This document shows, piece after piece, positions 25,737-33,803 of a DNA stretch of 64,000 nucleotides (the stretch's first letter is position 1; every line of letters begins with the position of its first letter). Source of the DNA: Gammaproteobacteria bacterium (GTDB lineage Bacteria > Pseudomonadota > Gammaproteobacteria > Xanthomonadales > SZUA-36); contig JAJFLB010000052.1 in NCBI GenBank assembly GCA_021772915.1, positions 1-64,000 of the forward strand. The letters are read 5' to 3'. Under the pieces are notes generated by a model. The model saw only the letters and a list, made by a program, of their open reading frames with translations, searched no databases and was not told the DNA's origin. The translations under genes and the position numbers were made by a program.

Positions 25737-27338
25737 TCAGTCTCCCTGGACGGCACCCTGACAGCTGAAGTTGGATGCGTCATCAATGCTGCCCGTGCCA
25801 TTGTAATGGGCAACACCCGGGTATGCACACAGCGGTCGTGAGCGGATCGTCCCACCGGTGCCGTCGTATTGGCGGGCGTCGATACGCTCAGGCGCAATAC
25901 CGTGTTCCACCCAGTTCTCCAGTACTTCTATGGGATTGAATATATCCGGCGAAGGGTGAGGGCTCTCCCAGCAATGCCCGGCTCCGGGAATCATAAACAA
26001 ACGCAGAAACTCGTTAGTCTTTGCCTGTCCGCCCATCTTCTTACGCACGTCCTCATAATAACCAATCGTCATTTCAGGTATGGCGGCCGGGTCCGACCAG
26101 CCCTGGTAAAAAACAGCTTTGCCGCCGGTCTTTTTAAAGGCGCTGAGATTTGGATTGTCGGCCCGGTAGATTTCACGCATATAATCGAGTTCCACCGGGT
26201 AGCGCTCCAGGTCCATGTCAACCGGAGAATATCCAGGACCCGGATCCTGTTCGTGAATAATGTACTTATGCAGTGCATCGCCAAACAAATAGAAAGCTCC
26301 CGGCCGACCTGGAGGTGGCGTCAGCCACCTGGGCCAGTAAGACTCCGAGCCTAGCGGTACTTTGTAAGACCAGCCGGCGCCATGCGTGTCCGGCAGACCC
26401 TGGTACCATTTCTGAACGACTTGTACTTCCGTTTTGGTAAGGCACTCGAGACCATCATCATTACCCGGGCACTGTAACGTCGCCGGATCAAAAGTGCATT
26501 GCCTTGGATCGGTGATCTGGCCGTCTTTGAGCCCGTCACTGGCATCACAGTGTGCCATCACCGCGCGAGCAAGAAGTGCCGTCTTGCGGTGGTCAAAAAC
26601 AAAATTTCCGTTTTCATCCATGTTGGCCTTCATCACCCACGAGGAGTACATCGCAAGTGTGCGCCAATCGAGCGCCGGCGCGCCAACTAAAACGCCATCG
26701 AATAGATCCGGGTAACGCTGGATTGCCAACGCCCCCATACGCCCGCCATTTGAGCAGCCGGAGAAGTATGAGTGTTGCTCCTTGCTGCCATAAAATGCGG
26801 TGATGACCGCTCTGGCGACGCGGGCCACTTCTGGAATAACACGGTAGGAATAATCTATTTCCGCGCTGCGGTCGTTGTAAGCCCAGACGCCATCCGCAGC
26901 ATGTGGAGCCCAGTGTCCTGCATCCGTGGTGACCGCGGCATAATTTCGTACCAAGGCGACATTGATGGCGTTGGAATAACCCGGGCGGTCAGCGAGAACC
27001 CTGCCACAAAAGCCGCCACAACCGGCCATGAAGAATTTGCCATTCCAGTCATTCAGTGGCAGGCGTAGTTCGAAATTGATTTGCGGCAGCACCGCAGCGC
27101 GCACACGGCAATAGTCCGGTAACGCGACTGTACCGCTTGGTGTTGGAATCACCGGGCGGTTTGAGTCGTTAAAGCGTATGGCCGTAGCAGCCAGGGGGGT
27201 GGTGTCAGTAATGGCCAACTCGGCCAAAGCTGCGCAGTCAAGACCCTGCGGGGCATTCGACCCAGCCCGGGCAGGGCCGGGCTGAGCCAGAATTATGGTG
27301 AGCAGCAATACCGCAACAGACCAGACACGGCCCCTCAT
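25737..27338 (-). CDS. Secreted tannase/feruloyl esterase-family hydrolase
   Basis: Hydrolyses esters of (often aromatic) acids; the family includes fungal tannases, feruloyl esterases and MHETase. The 533-residue protein has a signal peptide (1-25, cleavage after 'ARA'), so it acts outside the cytoplasm. The nucleophile motif is Cys195-Ser196 in 'GCSNGGR', and the catalytic His455-Cys456 in 'AGHCWESPHP'; the adjacent cysteines form the CS-HC disulfide known in this family. An even number of further cysteines fits an exported protein. It follows TonB receptor 2 by 19 bases and precedes a CoA ligase by 5, making a capture-cleave-activate operon. The ester substrate is unknown. Confidence 0.9.
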   Translation of the reverse strand: MRGRVWSVAVLLLTIILAQPGPARAGSNAPQGLDCAALAELAITDTTPLAATAIRFNDSNRPVIPTPSGTVALPDYCRVRAAVLPQINFELRLPLNDWNGKFFMAGCGGFCGRVLADRPGYSNAINVALVRNYAAVTTDAGHWAPHAADGVWAYNDRSAEIDYSYRVIPEVARVARAVITAFYGSKEQHSYFSGCSNGGRMGALAIQRYPDLFDGVLVGAPALDWRTLAMYSSWVMKANMDENGNFVFDHRKTALLARAVMAHCDASDGLKDGQITDPRQCTFDPATLQCPGNDDGLECLTKTEVQVVQKWYQGLPDTHGAGWSYKVPLGSESYWPRWLTPPPGRPGAFYLFGDALHKYIIHEQDPGPGYSPVDMDLERYPVELDYMREIYRADNPNLSAFKKTGGKAVFYQGWSDPAAIPEMTIGYYEDVRKKMGGQAKTNEFLRLFMIPGAGHCWESPHPSPDIFNPIEVLENWVEHGIAPERIDARQYDGTGGTIRSRPLCAYPGVAHYNGTGSIDDASNFSCQGAVQGD

Positions 27339-27357
27339 CGTCGTGCCTGCCTGCGCA

Positions 27358-29577
27358 TCAGTTAAAGTTCTTTCTGACCGTTAAACCGAAAGTTCTTTCC
27401 GGCGCGAACAAGGCGAAACCGGAGCCGGCAACAGCGAAAGACTGGATTCGATATTCTTCGTCAAACGCATTCTTGACCCAGGCGATAACGTCGAAACCGT
27501 GGTGCAAATTGGCATAGGCAATACGGGCATCGACAACCTCGTGGCTGGGAATCTGGGTGTTCAGATCGTCCGTATTCCCATCGGCGAAGTCGTCCGTGAA
27601 ACTGTAAGATGCCCGTGCCCTGATCTCAGCTTCATCGCCGAGGGGAAAGTTGATATCCACGCCAATCGAGAATTTGTTCTCGGGCGAATTTTGCATCTTG
27701 GAGCCGACGACACCAAAAGCACTATCCGGCGACTCTGTGACCTCTGTATCCAGGTACGCGTACATGCCCGAAAGAATAGCATTTGCATGAAATTGCCACG
27801 CCCAGTCCAACTCGAGTCCCTTTATCTCCGCTTCGCCTGCATTGGTCGTTATGATGCTGCCGACAGGGTTTGTCGGCGTGGAAACCAGCGTCGCGACCTG
27901 GATGTCCTGATAGTCCATCAGGAAAACTGTGGCGTTGAAGCGCAATGAGTTGTCAAGCCAGGTCGATTTCATTCCGGCTTCGTAATTAAGGTTGAACTCC
28001 GGATCGAAAGGCGTTCTTGCTCCTTCTTCAGTGCCAGGTTGACCTTGAAAACCACCGCTCTTGAAGCCGCGCGCGGCGCTGCCATAAAACATGATATCGT
28101 CCGAGTAGGCGAAATCGAGAACCACCCTACCAGTGACGGCATCCCAGGACTCGCTCACGTCAATGGTGAATAACTCATCCTGCACAGTTCCGGGGCCACC
28201 GATAAATCCGGCGTTGGTGTGACCGTGATCTTTTTTCTCATCGGAATAGCGCAAACCGGTGGTGAGATTCACACGGTCGCTCAGGAAGAACGTAAAGTCA
28301 GCAAACAAAGCGTAGCTGGTAGTATCATTGGCCTGATCGAAGATGTTCAATGATTGGAATGTGAGGGGGCCGGCGGGGGTGGGAACAGTGACTGAAGGGT
28401 CGATGGTTTCAATCCGCTTGGCATCTTCTTGCATGAAGTACACTCCGGTCGTCCAGCGAAACTTGTCAGTCTCGTTGGTCAGGCGCAATTCCTGGGAGAA
28501 TTGTTTGGAGGTCTCGTCCTCCCCATCATCGCCTTCGACAAAAAACAGCTGGGGCGTCAAGCCCAGTGGATCAGCCAGGTGGTCAAAATCCGTATCACGG
28601 TAGGCGGTAACCGATGTGAAAGTGCCGATGGATGTTTCCCAGTTGATCGTGGCGCTGATGCCCCAGATATCACGTTTGGCAAAACCAGGTGTGCTGGCCA
28701 GCGACAAACGCGGATTATTCAGTCCACCGCCTGCCGCGTTGGCGCTGGGCCCGGCACCACCGCCGCTCGGAATGCGCGCGTCGCCCGGCAGGTCATTGTT
28801 AGTGTAGTCAGCAACGATCAGTACATCCAATTCCTCGCTCGGTACGAAGCTGAGGGAGAAGCGGGCGCTGGTGGCATTTTCACCCATCATGTCCTCACCC
28901 GTGAACGCGTTGATCGTGTGTCCGTCCCGGTCACGGTAGCTGAATGCCAGGCGGGCAGAAACGGTATCACTGAATGAACCGTTGACAAAACCTTTAAGCC
29001 CGACCCGATCCAGGTTGCCCACAGTTCCCTCGATGGCACCCTCGAATCGATCAGTAGGGCGAGCACTCGTGATGCTGACCGTACCGGCAGTAGCATTCTT
29101 GCCCCACAGTGTGCCTTGAGGTCCACGCAAAATCTCGACTTGTTCAATGTCGAACATGTCCACCGTCTGCGACGATCCCCGCGCCAGATAGACACCGTTC
29201 AGAAACACCGCCACCGAGTTATCGCCGCCGGCGCCATCTTCATTTGAGCCGACGCCGCGAATGTAGGTGCCAGGCTGACCGAGACTATATTCGGTTACGG
29301 TGAAACCTGGGGTACGCATCGCGACGTCACTGAGCGCAAAAATTCGCGCTTCTTCCATTTCCGTAGCTCCGATGGCGGTTACAGCGATGGGGACTTCCTG
29401 GAGATTTTGTGCCCGTTTCTGCGCGGTGACGATAACCTCTTCGAGCCCTCCCCGGCTATTTTCGTCTACGGCGTTTTCGCCCGAGGCCATCTGCTGTGCG
29501 AGCGCGAGGCGCCCATCAAATACTGTAGATAACACAAAGGCCGCAACCGTCAGGGCCGCAAGTTTTTGGTAAGTCAT
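27358..29577 (-). CDS. TonB-dependent outer-membrane receptor 2
   Basis: Outer-membrane active transporter; start ATG 29577 is chosen (GGAGATCAGG just upstream and a proper signal peptide), giving 739 residues; a longer frame goes to 29616. After the signal come 'GLEEVIVTAQKRAQNLQEVPIAV' (TonB box/plug start), 'VEILRGPQGTLWGKNATAGTV' in the plug and a barrel ending 'TFGLTVRKNFN'. It lacks the usual terminal Phe/Trp by one residue (Phe-Asn end), a minor oddity. It belongs to the same receptor subgroup as receptor 1 but is diverged. It heads the esterase-ligase-crotonase operon and likely imports that ester or its acid. Confidence 0.93.
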   Translation of the reverse strand: MTYQKLAALTVAAFVLSTVFDGRLALAQQMASGENAVDENSRGGLEEVIVTAQKRAQNLQEVPIAVTAIGATEMEEARIFALSDVAMRTPGFTVTEYSLGQPGTYIRGVGSNEDGAGGDNSVAVFLNGVYLARGSSQTVDMFDIEQVEILRGPQGTLWGKNATAGTVSITSARPTDRFEGAIEGTVGNLDRVGLKGFVNGSFSDTVSARLAFSYRDRDGHTINAFTGEDMMGENATSARFSLSFVPSEELDVLIVADYTNNDLPGDARIPSGGGAGPSANAAGGGLNNPRLSLASTPGFAKRDIWGISATINWETSIGTFTSVTAYRDTDFDHLADPLGLTPQLFFVEGDDGEDETSKQFSQELRLTNETDKFRWTTGVYFMQEDAKRIETIDPSVTVPTPAGPLTFQSLNIFDQANDTTSYALFADFTFFLSDRVNLTTGLRYSDEKKDHGHTNAGFIGGPGTVQDELFTIDVSESWDAVTGRVVLDFAYSDDIMFYGSAARGFKSGGFQGQPGTEEGARTPFDPEFNLNYEAGMKSTWLDNSLRFNATVFLMDYQDIQVATLVSTPTNPVGSIITTNAGEAEIKGLELDWAWQFHANAILSGMYAYLDTEVTESPDSAFGVVGSKMQNSPENKFSIGVDINFPLGDEAEIRARASYSFTDDFADGNTDDLNTQIPSHEVVDARIAYANLHHGFDVIAWVKNAFDEEYRIQSFAVAGSGFALFAPERTFGLTVRKNFN

Positions 29578-29652
29578 AACCTGATCTCCACCATAAATAA
29601 ATGAGTAATCCCCCACTGAGGATAAGACGGAAATTATCGGAGTGTTATTCAG

Positions 29653-29670
29653 TTGTCAAGTTCTACTTAG
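29653..29670 (-). promoter_or_regulatory. Operator-like element copy 1 (receptor 2 side)
   Basis: On the minus strand this reads CTAAGTAGAACTTGACAA, identical in 16 of 18 positions to the element at 29852-29869. It contains the inverted pair AAGT-N3-ACTT and overlaps the -35 box of the receptor promoter, the position of a repressor site. Confidence 0.6.
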
Positions 29671-29851
29671 TTAAACCTCATAAAATAGAACGCCATGCTT
29701 GGTCCACATACAGTGCCAGCTCCACAAGTCGTATTCTGCATCCGGCCTCTGCATCATACTCGAAGGGCCTGCTTGCTCCTTAGTCGGGAACCAGCCAGTT
29801 TCACCTGATCCCTGCATGAGCTCTTCGACTATTTGAGTGTCTACTCGAATG

Positions 29852-29869
29852 CTAAGTAATACTTGACAA
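29852..29869 (+). promoter_or_regulatory. Operator-like element copy 2 (dehydrogenase side)
   Basis: Reads CTAAGTAATACTTGACAA, with the perfect inverted pair AAGTA-A-TACTT, overlapping the -35 TTGACA of the plus-strand promoter. Its inverted twin lies about 180 bases away. One of the island's TetR proteins is a candidate binder. Confidence 0.6.
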
Positions 29870-29951
29870 ATAAGTTAAACTATAAATAATCTTCTTGCTA
29901 GCCCCCAACTAACCATTAACTATCGGCCAAAAGCCATAGAGAGAAGTCCTA

Positions 29952-31106
29952 ATGCAAGCTGGTTTATCAGATGAACACAACATCTTCCGCAACGCGGTCC
30001 GGGATCTTGTTGAGCGGGAAGTCAAACCGCACGTACTTGATTGGGAACGGGCAGGCGAGGTACCACGGTCGCTGTTCGAAACCCTGGGTGAGCTGGGGTT
30101 CTTAGGTGTGCGTCTGCCGGTTGAACACGGTGGCAGTGGCCTCGATTTCTGGTACACGACCATCCTCATTCAGGAGTTCATGCGTACCGGGTCTGTTGGT
30201 GTGCCTGTGGCTATTATGGCGCATGCCGAATTTGGCACCCAACTCATAGCCGCTGCCGGAAGTGACGAACTCAAGGCCGAGTTACTGCCAGCGGCAATTG
30301 CCGGAACAAAAATTGCCGCCCTTGGTGTCAGTGAACCGAATGCAGGCAGTGACGTCGCTGCGATTCGTACGCGCGCGGTGCGCGACGGGGCAGATTACGT
30401 CATCAACGGTTCCAAAACCTTTATCACCAATGGTACGATTGGTGACTTTATCACCACGGCGGTGCGTACCGGCGGACCTGGTTCCGGAGGTGTCTCGTTG
30501 CTGGTGGTACCGGCAACCACCAAGGGACTGGCCCGCAATCGTCTGAAAAAAATAGGTACGCACGCTTCCGATACGGCAGAACTATATTTTGAAGATTGCA
30601 GGGTTCCTGTGCGCTATCTGCTGGGAGAGGAGAACGCAGGGTTTGGACTGATCATGCAGGGCTTCACCGCAGAACGCCTGGTGATCTCGGTGATTGCCAC
30701 AATGCAGATGAGAATGATGTGGGAAGCAGCACGCGAGCACGGGCACGACCGGCAGGTGTTTGGCCGGCAACTACTTGACTTTCAAGTCTGGCAACACCGG
30801 CTTGCTGACGCAATTACGACGATCGAGGCTGCCGAAACACTAACGTTTCGTGCCATTGGCAGCTTTGTGCGGGGTGAGCCCAGTGACCAGTTGGCTTCTA
30901 TGGCCAAATTGTTTGCTACCGAGTCGGTGCTTGATGTTGCCCGTGAGTGCGGTCAGATGTTTGGTGGCATGAGTCACCTGGAGGAATGCCTCATGGCGAG
31001 ACTCTACCGAGATTCCCTGGCCATGACAATTGGTGCCGGTAGTAGCGAAATCATGCGCGAGATTATAGCCAGATCCGTAGGCCTGGTACCGGGGATGGTG
31101 AAGTGA
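29952..31106 (+). CDS. Acyl-CoA dehydrogenase 2 (isovaleryl/long-chain-type active site)
   Basis: 384-residue FAD dehydrogenase. 'GVSEPNAGSDVAAIRT' and 'YVINGSKTFITNG' are the substrate/FAD segments. At the usual C-terminal catalytic Glu position it has Ala362 ('GAGSSEIM'), but a Glu is present at 241 in 'TAERLVIS', where isovaleryl-CoA and long-chain dehydrogenases carry their base. It is thus probably active, on a branched or long chain. First gene of Block D, under the AT-rich divergent promoter; the next gene starts 55 bases on. Confidence 0.92.
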   Translation: MQAGLSDEHNIFRNAVRDLVEREVKPHVLDWERAGEVPRSLFETLGELGFLGVRLPVEHGGSGLDFWYTTILIQEFMRTGSVGVPVAIMAHAEFGTQLIAAAGSDELKAELLPAAIAGTKIAALGVSEPNAGSDVAAIRTRAVRDGADYVINGSKTFITNGTIGDFITTAVRTGGPGSGGVSLLVVPATTKGLARNRLKKIGTHASDTAELYFEDCRVPVRYLLGEENAGFGLIMQGFTAERLVISVIATMQMRMMWEAAREHGHDRQVFGRQLLDFQVWQHRLADAITTIEAAETLTFRAIGSFVRGEPSDQLASMAKLFATESVLDVARECGQMFGGMSHLEECLMARLYRDSLAMTIGAGSSEIMREIIARSVGLVPGMVK

Positions 31107-31161
31107 CCCAGGCAGATAACCTGAAGACAATCGTAATCCCGCACGGGAAGGAAACTTGAGC

Positions 31162-31941
31162 ATGGAATTTGAAACCATTATCTGTCGGCGCGAGGGACCA
31201 GTGTTGCGCATTACTTTTGATCGGCCCAAGGTCCTGAATGCCTTCAACCAGGTTCTTTTGCAGGAAGTCAGGCAGGCACTTGATGCCGGCTATAAGGATC
31301 GCGACGTGCACGTCTTTTTAGTGGACAGCCACTGCGAAAAGGCCTTTTCAGCCGGCATTGATGTCGCCTACGTCAAAGACCTGGATGGCTGGGGGACGCG
31401 TGGTGTCGGACGTGAGTTGCACCAGACCTTCCTGGCCTTGAGAACGGTTGAAAAGCCCGTGGTTTGTGCGATTGACGGCCTGTGCCTCGGTGCCGGCCTG
31501 GAGTTTGCCTTGTCCTGTGATTTCATGCTCGCCTCCGAGCGGGCAAGATTCGGCCTGCCAAATATTCACCGTGGCATCCCGGCCATTGTGGAAGCGGCCA
31601 TTTTACCACTTGCCGTGGGTATCCAGGCCACCCGCGAACTGGCATATCTGGGTGAGTTCTGGGATGCCGAAAAGGCACTGCAGCGGGGTCTGGTACAACA
31701 GGTAACTTCAGTTGAGACTTTAGCGGAGGAAGTCGATGTGTTGTGTGCCAAGCTGGCCGCAAAGCCCATCCAGGCACTGGGCACGCAAAAAGAAATTATT
31801 CACAAATGGATGACCACGGACCTGGAATCTGCCATTGATTTTTCGATCAACACCGTGGTCCTGAATTGGCTGACCAAGGACCAGAAGGAAGGTATGGGGG
31901 CGTTTCTCGAGAAAAGAAACGCCGATTTCAAGGGGGAATAA
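31162..31941 (+). CDS. Crotonase-fold enoyl-CoA hydratase/isomerase 2
   Basis: 259-residue crotonase from ATG 31162 (GGAAGGA with 9-base spacing; a TTG at 31156 is the longer alternative). 'KAFSAGIDVAYVKDL' and 'DGLCLGAGLEFALSCD' form the CoA pocket; the first catalytic Glu is kept (E114), while the second is Asn134 ('FGLPNIHRGIP'). With one acid left it may be a hydratase of altered efficiency or an isomerase. 'MGAFLEKRNADFKG' closes the protein as usual. It shares a TAATG junction with the next gene, so the pair is translationally coupled. Confidence 0.88.
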   Translation: MEFETIICRREGPVLRITFDRPKVLNAFNQVLLQEVRQALDAGYKDRDVHVFLVDSHCEKAFSAGIDVAYVKDLDGWGTRGVGRELHQTFLALRTVEKPVVCAIDGLCLGAGLEFALSCDFMLASERARFGLPNIHRGIPAIVEAAILPLAVGIQATRELAYLGEFWDAEKALQRGLVQQVTSVETLAEEVDVLCAKLAAKPIQALGTQKEIIHKWMTTDLESAIDFSINTVVLNWLTKDQKEGMGAFLEKRNADFKGE

Positions 31942-32816
31942 TGATGTCCAAAACCATTGTTACCTGCGCGCTGACCGGTGCTCAACAAGGCAAGGAAACT
32001 AACCCAGCCCTGCCGGAGCAACCAGACGAAATTATCCACCAGGGGCTGGAAGCCTGGCGCGCCGGTGCCGCGATTTTGCATCTGCACGCCCGTGATGCCG
32101 CAGGCAAAGCGACGGGTGATGTTGAAATTTTCAGACGCATTGTAACCGGACTCAGGGACGCCGGTTGTGACGCGGTTCTGAACCTGACCACGGGTGGGGC
32201 GGTAGCCGGTCTGGGTATTGACGAGCGCCTGCGGGTGCTGTCTGAACTGCAACCGGAGATCGCTTCTTTTAGCGTGGGTGGCGGCAGCATGCTGGGACGT
32301 TTTGATGCCACCGAAGGCCAATGGAAGGGTGATCGTTTTGTCCAGCTATTTCGCTCTAACGAGGAACTTGAACGGGTGGCACGCCTGTTTAAAGCAAACG
32401 GCGTAAGGCCGGAACTCGAGGTTTATCATTCCGGCATGCTTAACAACATTGCAGCTTTGCACGCCCTGGGCGTACTCAATGAGCCTTTGTTGGTTAACAT
32501 CGTAATGGGTATTCCCGGAGAATGCCTCAAGCCGAGCGTTAAAAATCTCCTCTACGTGGTGGAGCAACTTCCAGCAGGCGCCCAGTGGCTGGTGTCAGCC
32601 ATCGGCGCGCGCAATCATTTCCGTATGCTGGGGGCGGTGCTGGCTATGGGCGGCCATGTGCGGGTCGGGCTGGAAGATAATGTGTACCTCAATCGGGGCC
32701 AACTGGCAGCTTCTAACGGTGAAATCGTCACCAAGGCGGTGCACCTGATCCACGAATTGGGTGCAGAGCCGGCCAGCCCCGCTGAGACCCGGGAAATTCT
32801 GAGACTGCAAACGTGA
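31941..32816 (+). CDS. Beta-keto acid cleavage enzyme (BKACE, DUF849 family)
   Basis: BKACE enzymes use Zn and acetyl-CoA to cut a free beta-keto acid into acetoacetate and a new acyl-CoA; the founding member cleaves 3-keto-5-aminohexanoate. The 291-residue protein has the Zn pair H47xH49 in 'ILHLHARD', 'SFSVGGGSM' and 'HVRVGLEDNVYL', with the family Glu. The ATG overlaps the previous stop (TAATG) after an AGGGGGA site. Its presence among crotonases implies that a pathway intermediate is a beta-keto acid not (or no longer) bound to CoA, or that this enzyme generates the final acyl-CoA. Which keto acid is unknown. Confidence 0.9.
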   Translation: MMSKTIVTCALTGAQQGKETNPALPEQPDEIIHQGLEAWRAGAAILHLHARDAAGKATGDVEIFRRIVTGLRDAGCDAVLNLTTGGAVAGLGIDERLRVLSELQPEIASFSVGGGSMLGRFDATEGQWKGDRFVQLFRSNEELERVARLFKANGVRPELEVYHSGMLNNIAALHALGVLNEPLLVNIVMGIPGECLKPSVKNLLYVVEQLPAGAQWLVSAIGARNHFRMLGAVLAMGGHVRVGLEDNVYLNRGQLAASNGEIVTKAVHLIHELGAEPASPAETREILRLQT

Positions 32817-32888
32817 GATTGTGGATGTTTCAGATGGCGACGCCGACACCTTGTCAAAGGCCCCTAACCAACTGGGATCAATGGAGCA

Positions 32889-33668
32889 ATGACCGATAAA
32901 CTACTGCAGGAATTAGACCAGGGTATTTTGACCCTGACACTGAACCGTCCGGACAAACTCAACGCCATCGACCATGAGATGCTCGAAGCGCTGATCACGA
33001 GCCTCGATAACGCCGCTTCGGATTCACAGGTCCGGGTTGTCATCCTGGCCGGAGCCGGGAAATCGTTCTGCGGCGGAGCGGATATCACCCAGATGCTGGA
33101 TCGCGACGCGACCGACTGGGAGGGGATCGTGGACCGGTACCTCGATCCGATCAGGGCCATCTCCAATATGGGCAAGCCCGTCATCGCGCGTTGTCACGGT
33201 AATGTGATAGGCGGTGGGCTGGGACTGGCCCTGTCCTGTGATTTTCGTATCGGCACAGAAACTTCACGTTACTGTGCGCCGTTTGTGAAGCTTGCGCTGG
33301 CGGGCTGCGATATGTCAGCGGGCTATTTTTTGCCACGTCTGGTCGGGCTCACCCATGCGACCGACATGATGATGACGGCGCGTTTCGTTGCCGCAGAAGA
33401 AGCGCGGCAGATTGGCTTGATAACCCGCCTGGTACCCGAAGCCGAACTCGATGATGCGGTGGCTTCGCTGGCAAGGCAGTTCGAACAGGGCCCGGGTAAA
33501 GCTTTGGCATTTACCAAATATGCCATTCGGCGCTCACTGGATCGCGACATGACTGCGGAGTTCGATTACGAGATCTTTGCTCAAGTACAATGCCTGCAAA
33601 GCGCAGAGCACCGCGAGGGCATTGCTGCCTTTCGGGAACGCCGCTCACCGGTCTTCAAGAGTGAATAA
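32889..33668 (+). CDS. Crotonase-fold enoyl-CoA hydratase/isomerase 3
   Basis: 259 residues. 'AGKSFCGGADITQML' (56-70) and 'HGNVIGGGLGLALSCDFR' (103-120) are the CoA-binding and oxyanion loops. Both hydratase Glu are absent (Gly112, Phe132); an Asp at 141 in 'AGCDMSAGYFLPRL' matches the PaaG-type isomerase Asp. It closely resembles crotonase 1 in this respect and may be a paralogue. It starts 72 bases after BKACE and its TAA is directly followed by an ATG opening a 44-codon frame. Confidence 0.87.
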   Translation: MTDKLLQELDQGILTLTLNRPDKLNAIDHEMLEALITSLDNAASDSQVRVVILAGAGKSFCGGADITQMLDRDATDWEGIVDRYLDPIRAISNMGKPVIARCHGNVIGGGLGLALSCDFRIGTETSRYCAPFVKLALAGCDMSAGYFLPRLVGLTHATDMMMTARFVAAEEARQIGLITRLVPEAELDDAVASLARQFEQGPGKALAFTKYAIRRSLDRDMTAEFDYEIFAQVQCLQSAEHREGIAAFRERRSPVFKSE

Positions 33669-33803
33669 ATGAGCCAGCTTGCTACCCAAACACCTTATTG
33701 CGATGCGGTCACCACACTCCCCACCTGCGTGCGTGATTCCAGCCGCAAACGCATTGCGTTGTTGACAGCTGCATTCCACATGACCGGGGACAAACATGAC
33801 TGA
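33669..33803 (+). CDS. Possible 44-residue small protein
   Basis: An ATG directly after the crotonase 3 stop (TAA-ATG) opens a 44-codon frame that ends with TGA at 33801-33803, overlapping the first codons of the next dehydrogenase gene by 8 bases. The peptide has three cysteines and resembles nothing I know. It fills the whole 127-base gap, which argues for translation, at least to couple ribosomes to the next gene. A chance frame remains possible. Confidence 0.3.
   Translation: MSQLATQTPYCDAVTTLPTCVRDSSRKRIALLTAAFHMTGDKHD

Larger units (their letters stand above)
29578..29951. promoter_or_regulatory. Divergent promoter region between receptor 2 and acyl-CoA dehydrogenase 2
   Basis: This 374-base AT-rich gap holds a sigma-70-type promoter for each side. 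Minus strand: TTGACA at 29654-29659, 17-base spacer, TAATTT at 29631-29636. Plus strand: TTGACA at 29863-29868, 16-base spacer, AATAAT at 29885-29890. Both -35 boxes lie inside copies of the same 18-base element (listed separately), so the two operons are probably co-regulated. Confidence 0.7.

Noticed and set aside
31107-31161. Possible terminator between dehydrogenase 2 and crotonase 2
   Set aside because: No stable hairpin or T-run; genes appear co-transcribed.
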